Shown here: piece after piece, positions 1 to 9,001 of the stretch
Position numbering within the stretch: the stretch's first letter is position 1
Layout: every line of letters begins with the position of its first letter
Source: Gentiana macrophylla
Lineage: Eukaryota; Streptophyta; Magnoliopsida; Gentianales; Gentianaceae
Direction: 5' to 3'
Assembly (NCBI GenBank): GCA_026214975.1
Contig: CM047815.1
Coordinates: 63,061,852-63,125,851, forward strand
DNA: 64,000 bases
Notes under the pieces: model-generated
Databases searched by the model: none
The model's input: only the letters and a program-made list of their open reading frames with translations
What the model was told of the DNA's origin: nothing
Translations under genes and position numbers: made by a program

Positions 1-168
1 GAAAGCGGTGGGAAGAAGTAAGTGGGAATAAAAACGTGGAACAGTGGAAGAAGGCGGCGATGATGATGACTCATCGCTTTGTTATTAAAAATTTAAAATA
101 AAAAAAAATTTGGTCGTAGTCTTTCGTCAATGACGTTGATTAGAAGAATTATAAGGTACAAACATGGT

Positions 169-170
<2 letters not shown>

Positions 171-204
<34 letters not shown>

Positions 205-252
205 CCCCAACTCTTAAGTAAAACGTGGAGTAAACAAAATAATAATAATAAT

Positions 253-290
<38 letters not shown>

Positions 291-331
291 CACTCTTAAG
301 TAAAACGTGGAGTAAACAAAATAATAATAAT

Positions 332-405
<74 letters not shown>

Positions 406-448
406 ATTATTTTTTGTTTACTCCATTTGCTTACTTAAGAGTTAAAAA

Positions 449-502
<54 letters not shown>
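171..502. repeat. (AT)n microsatellite blocks
   Basis: Pure AT dinucleotide runs at about 171-200, 258-288, 335-401 and 452-502, with short AAT/ATT trinucleotide runs at their edges. Reading frames across them encode only Tyr-Ile repeats and are not genes. Confidence 0.95.
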
Positions 503-505
<3 letters not shown>

Positions 506-560
506 TGAGCTTAGTCTTATTATTATTTTGTTTACTCCACGTTTTACTTAAGAGTTGGGG
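205..560. repeat. Nested fold-back (inverted-repeat) element
   Basis: The left arm (205-243, beginning CCCCAACTCTTAAGTAAAAC) is repeated inverted at 522-560. A second, inner pair of the same arm lies at 291-321 and 410-443. The unit ends in AATAATAAT and an AT run, so the whole block folds into a long, two-layer hairpin centred on the 335-401 AT run. It resembles a MITE or fold-back element that duplicated into itself. I see no target-site duplication and no coding capacity, so the assignment to a transposon class is open. Confidence 0.6.
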
Positions 561-1006
561 TCTGTTGTTTTTACTTATTAAACATAAATATTTAGTGAAT
601 AGTAAATACTCCAATAAATTACTTTAGGAGTTCAAGAAAAGACTAATTGGTTGTGAAAGTTATGAGAACTAAGTGAATGGATGGGTTGTGAACTTCTTCT
701 AAGCATATACGTTGAGTTGTAACGGTAGTGCTTTTAGAAGAGCCTAATTATGTGAGATGATTATTCTAGTACTATAAATAGAGATAGTTTTAGGGAGTTG
801 GGGAATCACTTTGGAGCACTTCTATCAACTATATTGAGTCTTTACCACTATCTTATTCTTATTATGAATGTAATAATATCAACACAACAAGGGTAGTCGA
901 TCTTCGTAGCCAAATGGTCTCCAACCACTGATTTCTGACGAGTTGTTATCATTCATACACCGCTGAAACACGAAATCATCATAGCCCATCATCATTCTTA
1001 TGATCT
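561..1006. other. Unassigned flank, LTR- or promoter-like
   Basis: No reading frame of note. A TATA-like ACTATAAATAGAG near 772 is followed by a stretch resembling the R-U5 part of a plant LTR, with AATGTAATAA near 864 as a possible poly(A) signal. I cannot find paired ends or a TSD, so it may be old LTR debris or host intergenic DNA. It is the left target flank of element A. Confidence 0.3.
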
Positions 1007-1011
1007 ACCAT
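1007..1011. repeat. Target-site duplication of element A (left), ACCAT
   Basis: ACCAT here is repeated at 13807-13811, directly outside the two LTRs of element A. The 5-bp length is normal for Ty1/copia integrase. Confidence 0.85.
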
Positions 1012-1184
1012 TAGAAAACAAACGGGTAGATTTTGTTATTCCAGAAAATCTTAGTGAATATCTTTTACAATGCAAGAGTATATCTACTCAATCTACTCAA
1101 GGACAGGTGGCATAATGGTACACCTATAAAATACCCATTCTACCTCAGAATAATAACAAGACTAATACAATTATTTCTTAACTC
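1012..1184 (-). repeat. Element A 3' LTR
   Basis: This 173-bp repeat matches 13634-13806 with a few substitutions and compensating single-base indels. In the element's orientation it starts GTTAAGAAATAATTG or one to two bases earlier and follows a purine tract. The ends are not the usual TG..CA, but the flanking 5-bp duplication fixes the boundaries. Confidence 0.9.
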
Positions 1185-1198
1185 CTCCCCTCAAACTA
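1185..1198 (-). promoter_or_regulatory. Element A polypurine tract
   Basis: Read on the minus strand it is TAGTTTGAGGGGAG, directly next to the 3' LTR, which is the plus-strand primer position for reverse transcription. Confidence 0.8.
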
Positions 1199-1388
1199 AA
1201 AGCTCCTGGAAGAACATTTAGTTTGGACCTGAAGTGGTTGAACTGACTGATAGTCAAGGCTTTGGTGAAGACATCTGCAATTTGAGACTCTGAGGGTATA
1301 TAACTCACTGCCAGTTGCTTATTGATGATTCTGTCTCTAATAAAGTGCACATCAACTTCTATGTGCTTAGTCCTAGCATGATAAACAA
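1188..1388 (-). pseudogene. Element A RNase H, C-terminal part
   Basis: One minus-strand frame reads ARTKHIEVDVHFIRDRI and then IADVFTKAL, the conserved C-terminal signature of copia RNase H (reference-type TKHIEVD and DIFTKAL). The frame runs into the polypurine tract. The preceding part of RNase H and the end of RT are missing: after the RT fragment ending near 1492 the frame degenerates within about 100 bp. This is an internal deletion, so the element cannot be autonomous. Confidence 0.85.
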
Positions 1389-1491
1389 GATTTTGGTTTA
1401 AGATTTTCCATATTCTGTCTCTTTAAAAGTTGCCCTGCATAGTGTCCTTGTGATAAGGTCAAGCCAGTGATATCTCTATGAGCTTGCATCC

Positions 1492-2361
1492 CTAGAAAAT
1501 GTGATATTGCTTCAAGTCTTTCAAGGCAAACTTGGCATCAAGCATTTTTACAAACTGTTGTATCAGATCATCAGAACTCCCAGTCACCAAGATATCATCC
1601 ACATACAACACGTGTTTCTTAGTTTGCAATTTGAACAAATAGTTATCATCTCTTGATTGTGTGAAACCCCATTCTAACATCTGAGATCTAAGAGCCCCAA
1701 ACCAGGCTCTTGGTGCTTGTTTAAGGCCATATAGTGCCTTTTTCAACCTGCAAACAAACTGAGTCTTGCTGTGAACTATGAATCCTTCTGGCTGTGGCAT
1801 GAATATGGCTTCAGTTATTGGTCCATTCAGAAAGGCATTCAGAAAGGAATTATTAATATAAACCTGTTTTATAGACCATTTGAGCAGAACAGCAGTAGTC
1901 AGAACAATTCTTATAGTTGCTGCTTTTGCCACAGAGCTGAATGTATCAGTAAAATCTACACCACAGACTTGATGGTACCCTTTGGCCACAAGTCTTGCCT
2001 TGTGCTTCAGAACAATACCATATGGCTTTAACTTTAGCTTGAAAACCCATCTATTACCTACTAAGTTTTGCCCTGGTGCAGGAGGTACCAGTTCCCATGT
2101 CTGGTTTTGCTGTAGAGCCTGAAATTCATCTACCATAGCATGTCTTTATTCAGGACTGTCTAGGGCATCAGATACTCTTACAGGTTCAGTAAGTTGAGCA
2201 GGGGCATTGAAGTTGGTGACAGATGAGTGATAGACTTTAGGTTTAAAGATCCCACTCTTGGATCTGGTTTGCATATGATGTCCTATGGGTCTAGGAGGTG
2301 TAGGACTGGAGACAACAGGTTCAGGGCTTATGTGATCACTAAGAACAAAAGGAGAGGACAA
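1492..2361 (-). pseudogene. Element A reverse transcriptase and IN-RT linker
   Basis: Minus strand, two pieces. 2361-2146 is the variable linker, with the typical HHMQTRSKSGIFKPK stretch. 2136-1492 is RT: the TWELVPP start, KARLVAKGYHQ, ALYGLKQAPRAW, and the catalytic box YVDDILVTG near 1593. The second and third catalytic Asp are present in YVDD. The region that normally carries the first Asp reads QVYINNSFLNAF, where Asp appears replaced by Tyr, so the enzyme would be dead even without the frameshift between the pieces (2145) and the missing RNase H N-terminus. Upstream it is separated from integrase by element B. Confidence 0.9.
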
Positions 2362-2444
2362 GGGACTAGACAGAGATTCAACACTTTGTGGTGACTAAGG
2401 AGTACCTTCTGTTCTAGTGGGTGACAACCCTAGTGTAAGTTCAT

Positions 2445-2449
2445 TAGTG
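2445..2449. repeat. Target-site duplication of element B (left), TAGTG
   Basis: TAGTG here and at 10746-10750 flank element B exactly outside its TG..CA LTR ends. Confidence 0.92.
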
Positions 2450-3275
2450 TGATCGAGGTCAAGTTAAATTATTAACTCGATTCCTAAATAACCACTAGCA
2501 AGTGAACTAGGTTCAATCGCAGTATAGCTAAATAGAGTCGATGTCGATCCCACAGAGAATCAATTTGTGGATCCCACTTAAATAGTCAACCTAGTTATTT
2601 CGTTTGACAAATACGGTCTATGACCAACATAAAGTACGAGAAACGAAAGACACACTCAAACATATAAACAACATGTAAACACATAACGTAATCAACTGCC
2701 CAATTATAACCATAATCATTTGGATCTAGACAATTTATATGACAACAAAACTCATCAACTATTAATCCGTTCATATCTCTTTATATTGGCTACGGAGTCA
2801 TCCTCTAAGCTTGATGTAGCACCGGTAGTCACTATATCACTGTGGTATTATTACGTGACTTCGCTTTTGGTGCCTCCATCTCATATAACTCACACGCTTA
2901 CTACTCTAAGGATGCCGATATTGACCGTACACCTCGTCCGGGCAACATTCCTTTGGTTAGCGCATTTCCTAGACGATCACTCAAACCTCGTCCAACTAAC
3001 AATTACCAAGTTATAGTCTCATGCTAGTTTACGATCTACGTGTAACAAGGTGCGCGCAATTCCTAATATAAACCTACCTAGATAACGCCGAACGTCCAAA
3101 GATCAATTCCTAAGCCTACCTAAGAGTTTTATATCGGTATTTCCTTTTTACACGTTTTAGTTAAATTAAGCGAGTGACGTAGCCATAGCCATACCTACTG
3201 AGATAATAAATTCAATTAAGCTAACCTAATCATAAAGACGTGACTGATTAACGGATGAAAACAGGTTTGACAACC

Positions 3276-3335
3276 CTCGGTCGACCGAATAGGTGCTCTC
3301 GGTCGACCGAGTGACACCTCTCGGTCACCCGAGAG
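3276..3335 (-). promoter_or_regulatory. Palindrome pair, site A (transcribed part of LTR)
   Basis: Palindromes CTCGGTCGACCGA (3276-3288) and CTCGGTCGACCGAG (3298-3311), GGTCGACC centres 22 bp apart, followed by a third imperfect one (3318-3335). It lies about 410-470 bp downstream of the TATA box in the element's direction. Function unknown. Confidence 0.8.
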
Positions 3336-3740
3336 TCTAACTCCCCAGATTTACATCCCCGAACATATTTCTCAGCGTTTCATATACGAATCGGATTATA
3401 TAGCGAATCATCAGGACATCATATAAACTAATCTAAATACACGTAAATTAAACACACAGATTCATCCGTAGATATTAGGTAGAGGACGTAGGGTATGGGA
3501 CCCTTATAGACAAGGTATCACCACTGCCCTAACGTCATATCCTAGATCTACATCATCTAGATATGAATACCTACTCAAACAATCAAAGCATAATTGGGAA
3601 ATTGATTACTTAAAAGAAAACAAGATGAAGAACTAGGGCTTACATGTTTGCACCCTTAGCTCCTCCACAAGCCTTATTTGCTTATATGTTTTTATGAATG
3701 AATATTGGTGAATGCATAATAAAAAATACAAAGGACTTGT

Positions 3741-3750
3741 GTTTATATAG
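3741..3750 (-). promoter_or_regulatory. Element B 3' LTR TATA box
   Basis: Minus-strand CTATATAAAC. Equivalent boxes occur at the same relative place in every Athila-type LTR of the window, which supports it as the core promoter and sets the U3/R border just downstream. Confidence 0.7.
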
Positions 3751-3847
3751 AGCCTCAGCCGACATAGGAAACCGACTTAAATGCCGACACTACTGAACCC
3801 TAACCGCCTCAAACATTGTTCCGGACTCCTGCTGGACTATAGGCCCA

Positions 3848-3883
3848 CTCGGTCGACCGAATGCGTAGGCTCGGTCGACCGAG
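3848..3883 (-). promoter_or_regulatory. Palindrome pair, site B (upstream of TATA)
   Basis: CTCGGTCGACCGA (3848-3860) and CTCGGTCGACCGAG (3870-3883), centres 22 bp apart, about 100-135 bp upstream of the TATA box. It has the geometry expected of two operator sites on the same face of the helix. The binding protein, if any, is unknown. Confidence 0.8.
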
Positions 3884-4188
3884 CCTTACACGCTCCTGGG
3901 CTTTCTTCCTCTTTTATCTTGGGCTTCCTTAACTCGTCTGTGATCCATCAAAGCTTCTCCGAGGTCCATCCTTGTGCTCCCAATTGAGTTACTACAAATA
4001 TAACATGAAATGCATGATGTGTAATATCAAATAATATAATAAAACCTCTTAATACATAATAATGAATCGTAACTCTCGGCATATGCAAATTAAGCGTATT
4101 ACGACTTATTATTACTATAATATAGCTCCTTTACACTAGAATCGGGGATAAAGGTCATAGAATAACGGGCACAAAATGACCGTTATCA

Positions 4189-4200
4189 ACTACCCCCACT
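4189..4200 (-). promoter_or_regulatory. Element B polypurine tract
   Basis: Minus strand AGTGGGGGTAGT directly before the 3' LTR start TGATAACGG. The same AAGTGGGGG block recurs about 940 bp upstream at 5127-5140. Confidence 0.8.
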
Positions 4201-5579
4201 TAGCCTTTGATCGTCCCGATCAAAATATCAATAAGTTATTCCCATGCCACTACTTTCCAAAGTGGTCACGATATCTTGACACAAGAAACTCGAATCAACT
4301 CATATCCTCTATGCTCATCAGATATCCATTATCCACCATTCATCATGAATCGATGTGTTGTGTGCATGTGCATTGAGTTTTAAACATTCGTAGCAAGATT
4401 AGAGCTTATGCAAACTTCGTAGTCTTAACCTACCAACTTCAGTATTCCCACTTCTTAAGCCTTTTAATTTTTCAAGCACTAGAATAATAAGCAAGAGCAT
4501 ATCTATAGGGTTTTTGGACTTGGAGACCGAGTACTACTCAAAGCCTCTTAAAGAGTTGAATATTCTTTCATATCTTCATATTTTTCAGATACTATCAATC
4601 TCAAGAAGGAAAAATTTTTAGAGCATCCCTCTATCTTAGATCAAATATTAGCATCGAATATTACCACAAGCGCGAGGCTACTTTGGTAACTTACTACAAG
4701 CCCAAGTGTTTCAACGTTGTCAAACACAGTACGTCTCAAGCTTATTACTCACCTTTTGTGGCTAGAATCTTTAGGAACACATCGGACGATAAATTTGACA
4801 CTAGTAAGCATAATCAATTATCTATGCAATGTACACATTATAATTTTACCTTTTATAACAAGCGTAGTACAACTCGATTCAATTATTGAATAAGTGAATA
4901 ATAAACAACTACTTGCAACGGACAATATGAATATCATTAAGTTTACTAATCAATAAATCGAAAGTATAAAGTGATCACGTACTCATGAAGTATGGTTTAT
5001 TTCTTATTAGATATAATTATCGGGAACTCACAAAAGTAAATGTGATTCTAAGTGTAAATAATTTTTTTTTTACTCATTTTATTTCTTATTTGATAATGGA
5101 ATTATTTATTTGAGCTAAGTGACTTGTACCCCCCACTTAAACCATGCATTGTCCCCAATGTATAAAATCCGAAATAACAAGCTCAAGAAAGGAACTTAGC
5201 TCGGATAATGGTGGACGTTGAACAAGTCTTGGAGATTCGCAAAGTTTGACAGCACGACGAGCAAAGGGCGATATAGAGAAAGCGAAGAAGAATCACTGCA
5301 ACACACATCTTAAACAAAGCTCGACATTCGTTATGAGATTAGTCCGCATGCAGAATAATCGAGAAAAAGGGACCGTAAAAGGGATAACAATTTCCTTAAA
5401 CACTTTTAAGTCCATAAATTAATGATTATATTTCAATATATTTCAGCAAGTCCAACATTACATGAGTTCGAATTTAGGAAACAGAGAAACTTGCTCTATA
5501 TAACACGACATACTAGTAGAATTGAATCAAAATAAAAACTCGTTAATTATAGGAAATGCAAACACTCAAATTAAAATAC
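4201..5579 (-). other. Element B 3' untranslated region
   Basis: No coding signal. It contains a block shared with element C (a GGACTTGGAGACCGAGTA-type string near 4527, versus 18056 in C). This shared non-coding 3' region shows B and C are relatives. Short reading frames here are random. Confidence 0.6.
5127..5140 (-). promoter_or_regulatory. Second (internal) polypurine-tract-like block of element B
   Basis: Minus strand TTAAGTGGGGGGTA, preceded by a CATTGGGGACAATG string and placed just after the stop of the domain gene. Element C has the matching block at 18740-18753. It could act as a central polypurine tract; that role is an inference. Confidence 0.5.
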
Positions 5580-6313
5580 TTAATCCCAGCCTGGATTGAA
5601 TGGTGCTAGTTGCAAATTGTTCGGGCCGGCTTCGTTAGCATCATCCTCGGGTTCCCCTTCTTGGTCGTGGCCATGAACGACAGGCGGTGGGACAAAATTC
5701 AAAGATAGGATAGGCATTGGTGCCACATAGGAATCGCCGCCTAACACCGGGCACTCGGCTCCTCACGAAATGTAGTGATCAGTGAACCAAAAGGTAAGGT
5801 ATGCCGAGGCTTGAGAGCATCGTCTGTCATCTCCTTGCGTATCAATGCCCCCACATTCACAGGCCATCCCATGTACAACCAATAGAGCAAAGTGGCATGA
5901 GTATAGTAAACCGTAGATACATGCTTAGCCGGGAAGATGTTAGAACGGATAAGCCTATTAAGGCACTTATCCTCCCATCTCCTAAAGTCTGCTTTCGCAA
6001 AATGTGCGGGCAACCTCCCCATAGTCCATTCTATTCCCGGATAGGCTCCAACTTCCTCCAACCAAGCATCGGACCCGTCAAATGTCGCCATATACTCTGG
6101 CCCGTCCTCCGAGATATCCAACCCAAAATGAGCATTAATCGTACCCGGAGAAATTACAATTGGTCGTCCACGAATAATAACGACATTGGTGTCGGGGTGA
6201 ATGCGCAAATAAGCATAAAATTCTCTTACCCAATTGACGCGTTGACCCGACCTGGGGTGCGGCGACATCACGCCATTGATAACTCTCCACCAACTCCAAA
6301 AGCTCATCCCCAC
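5580..6313 (-). pseudogene. Putative plant transposon protein domain gene, element B
   Basis: Minus strand. 6313-5741 is open and reads VREFYAYLRIHPDTN, VIIRGRPIVISP and the CLNRLIRSNIFPAKH block. This pattern is the plant-specific 'putative plant transposon protein' domain (Pfam Transposase_32, PF20167, from memory), common in Athila-type elements; its function is not established. Near 5745-5760 the frame shifts, and a second frame carries on to a stop at 5580 with a Pro-rich, acidic tail ending PFNPGWD. Upstream of 6313 matching sequence (INGVPQPR) continues in another frame, so the true N-terminus lies farther right. A TATA-like box and pyrimidine-rich leader sit about 480 bp upstream. Homologues: element C (19113-20056) and 32824-33640. 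Confidence 0.75.
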
Positions 6314-7814
6314 AATTGTCCAAATCTAGACCCGAGCTCGATGTGCAGCGGCATTAACGAAATGATTAGTAAACGAAGAATATACCTCCCGACTCGCGGT
6401 TGTGGCACTCCGTTGATTAATGGAATGTTGTCTTCAACACCACGAATCAAGGCGGCTCTACGCCTTCAGCGGCATCCTGACAGATAAACAGCAAGCAGCA
6501 GAGAGACGGAAGGGCGGCCCGACTCTCGGTCGATCGAGAGCGATCACCGGGTTGACCGAGTGTGGATATTTGACAAAGAATAAATGTCAGTGTCAGATCC
6601 TTCCCGTGGATCGAATCAATTGATCGAAAAAATTTTCGCTAGGCTTTTCAAGGTGAGTGAAAATGGTGAAGTGGATAAAGATTTTCGAATATTTCCATTT
6701 GATTTCTACCGGGTTTGAGAAAAAGGAGATGGAGAATTGGGATGAAGGAATTGGGGAAAAGGATGAAGAAAATGAAAGAGAGTATGGGTGGGTTAAATAG
6801 AGAAATGGAGTTTGAAAAGTGGAATGTGATTGGTGGAGAAAAGTTGTTGGGGATTGATGAGGTGGAAAGGTGGAATTTGAAAATTTTAATTGGGATAATA
6901 AAGAAGTTGGGAAGAGAAAAAGGTGAATGGGGATATGTAGAAATAAATGGTGTTGACCATTTTAATTATTTTGACACACCGTAAATTATCTAAAACAAAT
7001 AACCATGCCAAAATTTATTATTTCACTCTACCGCAAAATTTTTTCTCTAACCAATAAGTCGCCTCAAGCACAAAAGCAACCTCATTCTTATCATGAATAA
7101 ATCAAACAATCTGGTCTAAGTATTTGTAAAATAACGCATTACCATTTCCTTAATCAACAAATTTTTTACAAAGATTCAATTACTACACTTCACTTCACAT
7201 AAAAACGATTCGAATAAAAAAAATATTATTTTGCACATCCTTAACTCAACAGTCGTCGAAACACGGCAAAATTAAAAAAAAAACTTCTTATCGTTTCATG
7301 CTACTTTTATTTAGAAAAAGATAAATAAAAATAGAGATAAAAATAATGAAGGATAGAAATAGTTCTACAGTTTAAGTCGGTAGCTCGACTTCCAAAAATA
7401 TCACTCTCTAAGAATTGTTCTTGACTTGCCAGGTCTTCACCCGACTAACCTTCACCGAAAACGTCTTGCCATTTCTTTGCACGAGTGCCTTTCCGTGGGA
7501 TGTCGCGTCGATTTAAAAGACAATCAAACTGCCCATCTAAACAGGCACCGACTTTCGGGATCGTTTGATTTCGATGAGCTTTCACGATTGCGAACTCTAC
7601 GAGTTCGTCGCTTGACTCTCCTCCTTCTATCCTTAGGTTTCGAAACGAGGTTTCAAATCATCCTTATTAACAACAGTGCGGTGGCGGCTTCTATCTCGGC
7701 TTAGGATTGTCGGGACCTCTTTCTCATCTCGATCGTCAACATTGTCATCATCACACTCTCTCTGAACTTGGAATCACATCCGGTTTAGAACCAACGACTT
7801 CTATAATGTTTACA
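6314..7814 (-). other. Element B spacer with internal promoter-like leader
   Basis: Non-coding on the minus strand apart from the remnant frame just upstream of 6313. At 6640-6990 the minus strand is strongly pyrimidine-rich, with a TCTATTTAACCC TATA-like string near 6791-6801. The same design (CT-rich leader, TATA-like box about 470 bp before the ATG) precedes the plus-strand copy at 32824. 7000-7380 is AT-rich with nothing recognised. A plus-strand frame at 6715-6984 is antisense to the leader and I do not accept it. Confidence 0.5.
6523..6560 (-). promoter_or_regulatory. Palindrome pair, site C (leader of the domain gene)
   Basis: CTCTCGGTCGATCGAG (from 6523) and CGGGTTGACCGAG (to 6560), core centres 22 bp apart. 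It carries the same motif as the LTR sites of this element and lies about 210-250 bp upstream of the domain gene's visible ATG. Confidence 0.7.
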
Positions 7815-8597
7815 CTACCGGAATAGGAACTCGGGATTCTTTATCCCAAAAGTCTCGTAACCCTTAGCATCAAACAATGTGATCTCATGCCTAGTCATAC
7901 GAATGAGGGCTCTAGAGGTATTAATAAAAGATCTACCCAAGATAATTGGGCTATACGGATGCTCCTCTATGTCCATTACGACCAAATCTATCTTAAACCG
8001 AAGTTGTCCGATACCAATGATCATGTTATTCATTTGTCCGACATGATGGTTCTAGTACTATCCGCTGAATCTCACTTTCAAAGGGGGTGTTTGTGGGAGT
8101 CGAGAATCATATTCCTATCGCAAAGGCTCTTAGGGAAAATGTTTAAGCTTGATCCAGAGTCAATTAAAGCCAATCCCAAGTGTGCTTGTTCTAGGGGTAA
8201 CATCTACAAGGAATGCCCTAGGGTCACTAACTTTGGCATTAACCGAGATTCATCTTCAACACATTTTGCCTCTTTAGCACAGTGACTATAGGTCGTTCCA
8301 TATCTACGCTACCCTCAGAACCAGACTCTATCTCCGATATGTAATCCATATAATCAATATACAAATCTGAATCCGAATCCGAATCCGAAGAAATTACTTC
8401 GGGATTTAAAACACACATACCTCTTTTTACATACGCTTCACTCGCTTCCCTTGACTTTCGGCTTCTCGAATTCGTTCTTTCATTTTTGCTAATCTCTCCT
8501 TCAGCTTTTGCATCATCGGCTTCATTGGTGTTGTCTTGGTTCGTAAAACGTTAACATCCTCTTCCTTAACCTTGGGGAATTGTTTTGATGACATATT
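7815..8597 (-). pseudogene. Retropepsin (aspartic protease) gene, element B
   Basis: Minus strand, starting at ATG 8597, which opens MSSKQFPKVKEEDVNV. First comes a charged, probably coiled-coil segment (KLKERLAKMKERIREAESQ), then an acidic linker with a Ser-Asp repeat, then a retropepsin: the active-site motif LALIDSGSSLNIFPKSL (codons 8147-8161 for DSGSS) and, in a shifted frame at 8033-7815, DIEEHPYSPIILGRSF, the C-terminal ILG motif. Catalytic Asp is kept, but at least two frameshifts break the gene. In Athila elements retropepsin is followed by RT; here none follows, so a stand-alone protease is what remains. The element D copy (27692-28393) has the same leader-linker-protease order. Confidence 0.8.
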
Positions 8598-8784
8598 GTT
8601 TATCACGAACAATCTTACCTGAGCGATTTAGTTCGATTATCTCGCAACATGAGAAAAACAACAAACGGTCAATAAACTAACAACAAGATGCGATTGCTCA
8701 TACTGCCGCTAGGCTTACAACCTACTTGACGGGAAAAAGCGAAACGGAGGAAAACAATGTCGCGATAAATTAGAACAATGAAAG

Positions 8785-8822
8785 AGCTCGGTCGATCGAG
8801 TAACACCGCTCGATCGACCGAA
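8785..8822 (-). promoter_or_regulatory. Palindrome pair, site D (leader behind the primer site)
   Basis: GCTCGGTCGATCGAG and CGCTCGATCGACCGA, core centres 22 bp apart, about 160-190 bp downstream of the primer site in the element's direction. A retroviral genome would carry its packaging/dimerisation signals here. Confidence 0.75.
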
Positions 8823-8845
8823 CATACAGAACATATATATATAAA

Positions 8846-8927
8846 TTTTTTCTTTTATTTTATTTATTATTATTTTATTATTTTATTTTATTTTATTTTT
8901 TTTTATTTTACTTGTAAAAGAAAACAG
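8846..8927. repeat. Low-complexity TTTTA/TTTAT tract
   Basis: An imperfect pentanucleotide T/A repeat in element B's leader, between palindrome site D and the primer site. Confidence 0.85.
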
Positions 8928-8978
8928 AAACAAAAACGAAATAATCAAGTAGATTATTTAAGCAATTGGACCATTGAT

Positions 8979-8995
8979 TCCCGGCAACGGCGCCA
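8979..8995 (-). promoter_or_regulatory. Element B primer-binding site (tRNA-Asp)
   Basis: Minus strand TGGCGCCGTTGCCGGGA, complementary to the 3' end of plant tRNA-Asp, six bases from the 5' LTR. This primer is typical of Athila-type gypsy elements. Confidence 0.9.
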
Positions 8996-9001
8996 AAAAC
9001 T

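Larger units (their letters stand above)
2450..4188 (-). repeat. Element B 3' LTR
   Basis: 1739 bp, TG..CA bounded, near-identical to 9002-10745. In the element's orientation it holds paired palindromes (site B) upstream of a CTATATAAAC TATA box at 3741-3750 and a second palindrome pair (site A) in the transcribed part. Confidence 0.93.

Noticed and set aside
3276..3335. CRISPR-like spaced repeats
   Set aside because: Only two or three palindromes with fixed short spacers, in a plant LTR; no array structure.
5801..6487. 228-codon plus-strand frame
   Set aside because: Antisense to the element B domain gene, whose minus-strand frame shows recognisable family motifs; the plus-strand product shows none.
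8979..8995. Possible tRNA gene remnants at the primer sites (also 20070 and 28665)
   Set aside because: Only the last 17-18 bases match tRNA-Asp and they lie beside LTRs, so they are primer-binding sites, not tRNA genes.
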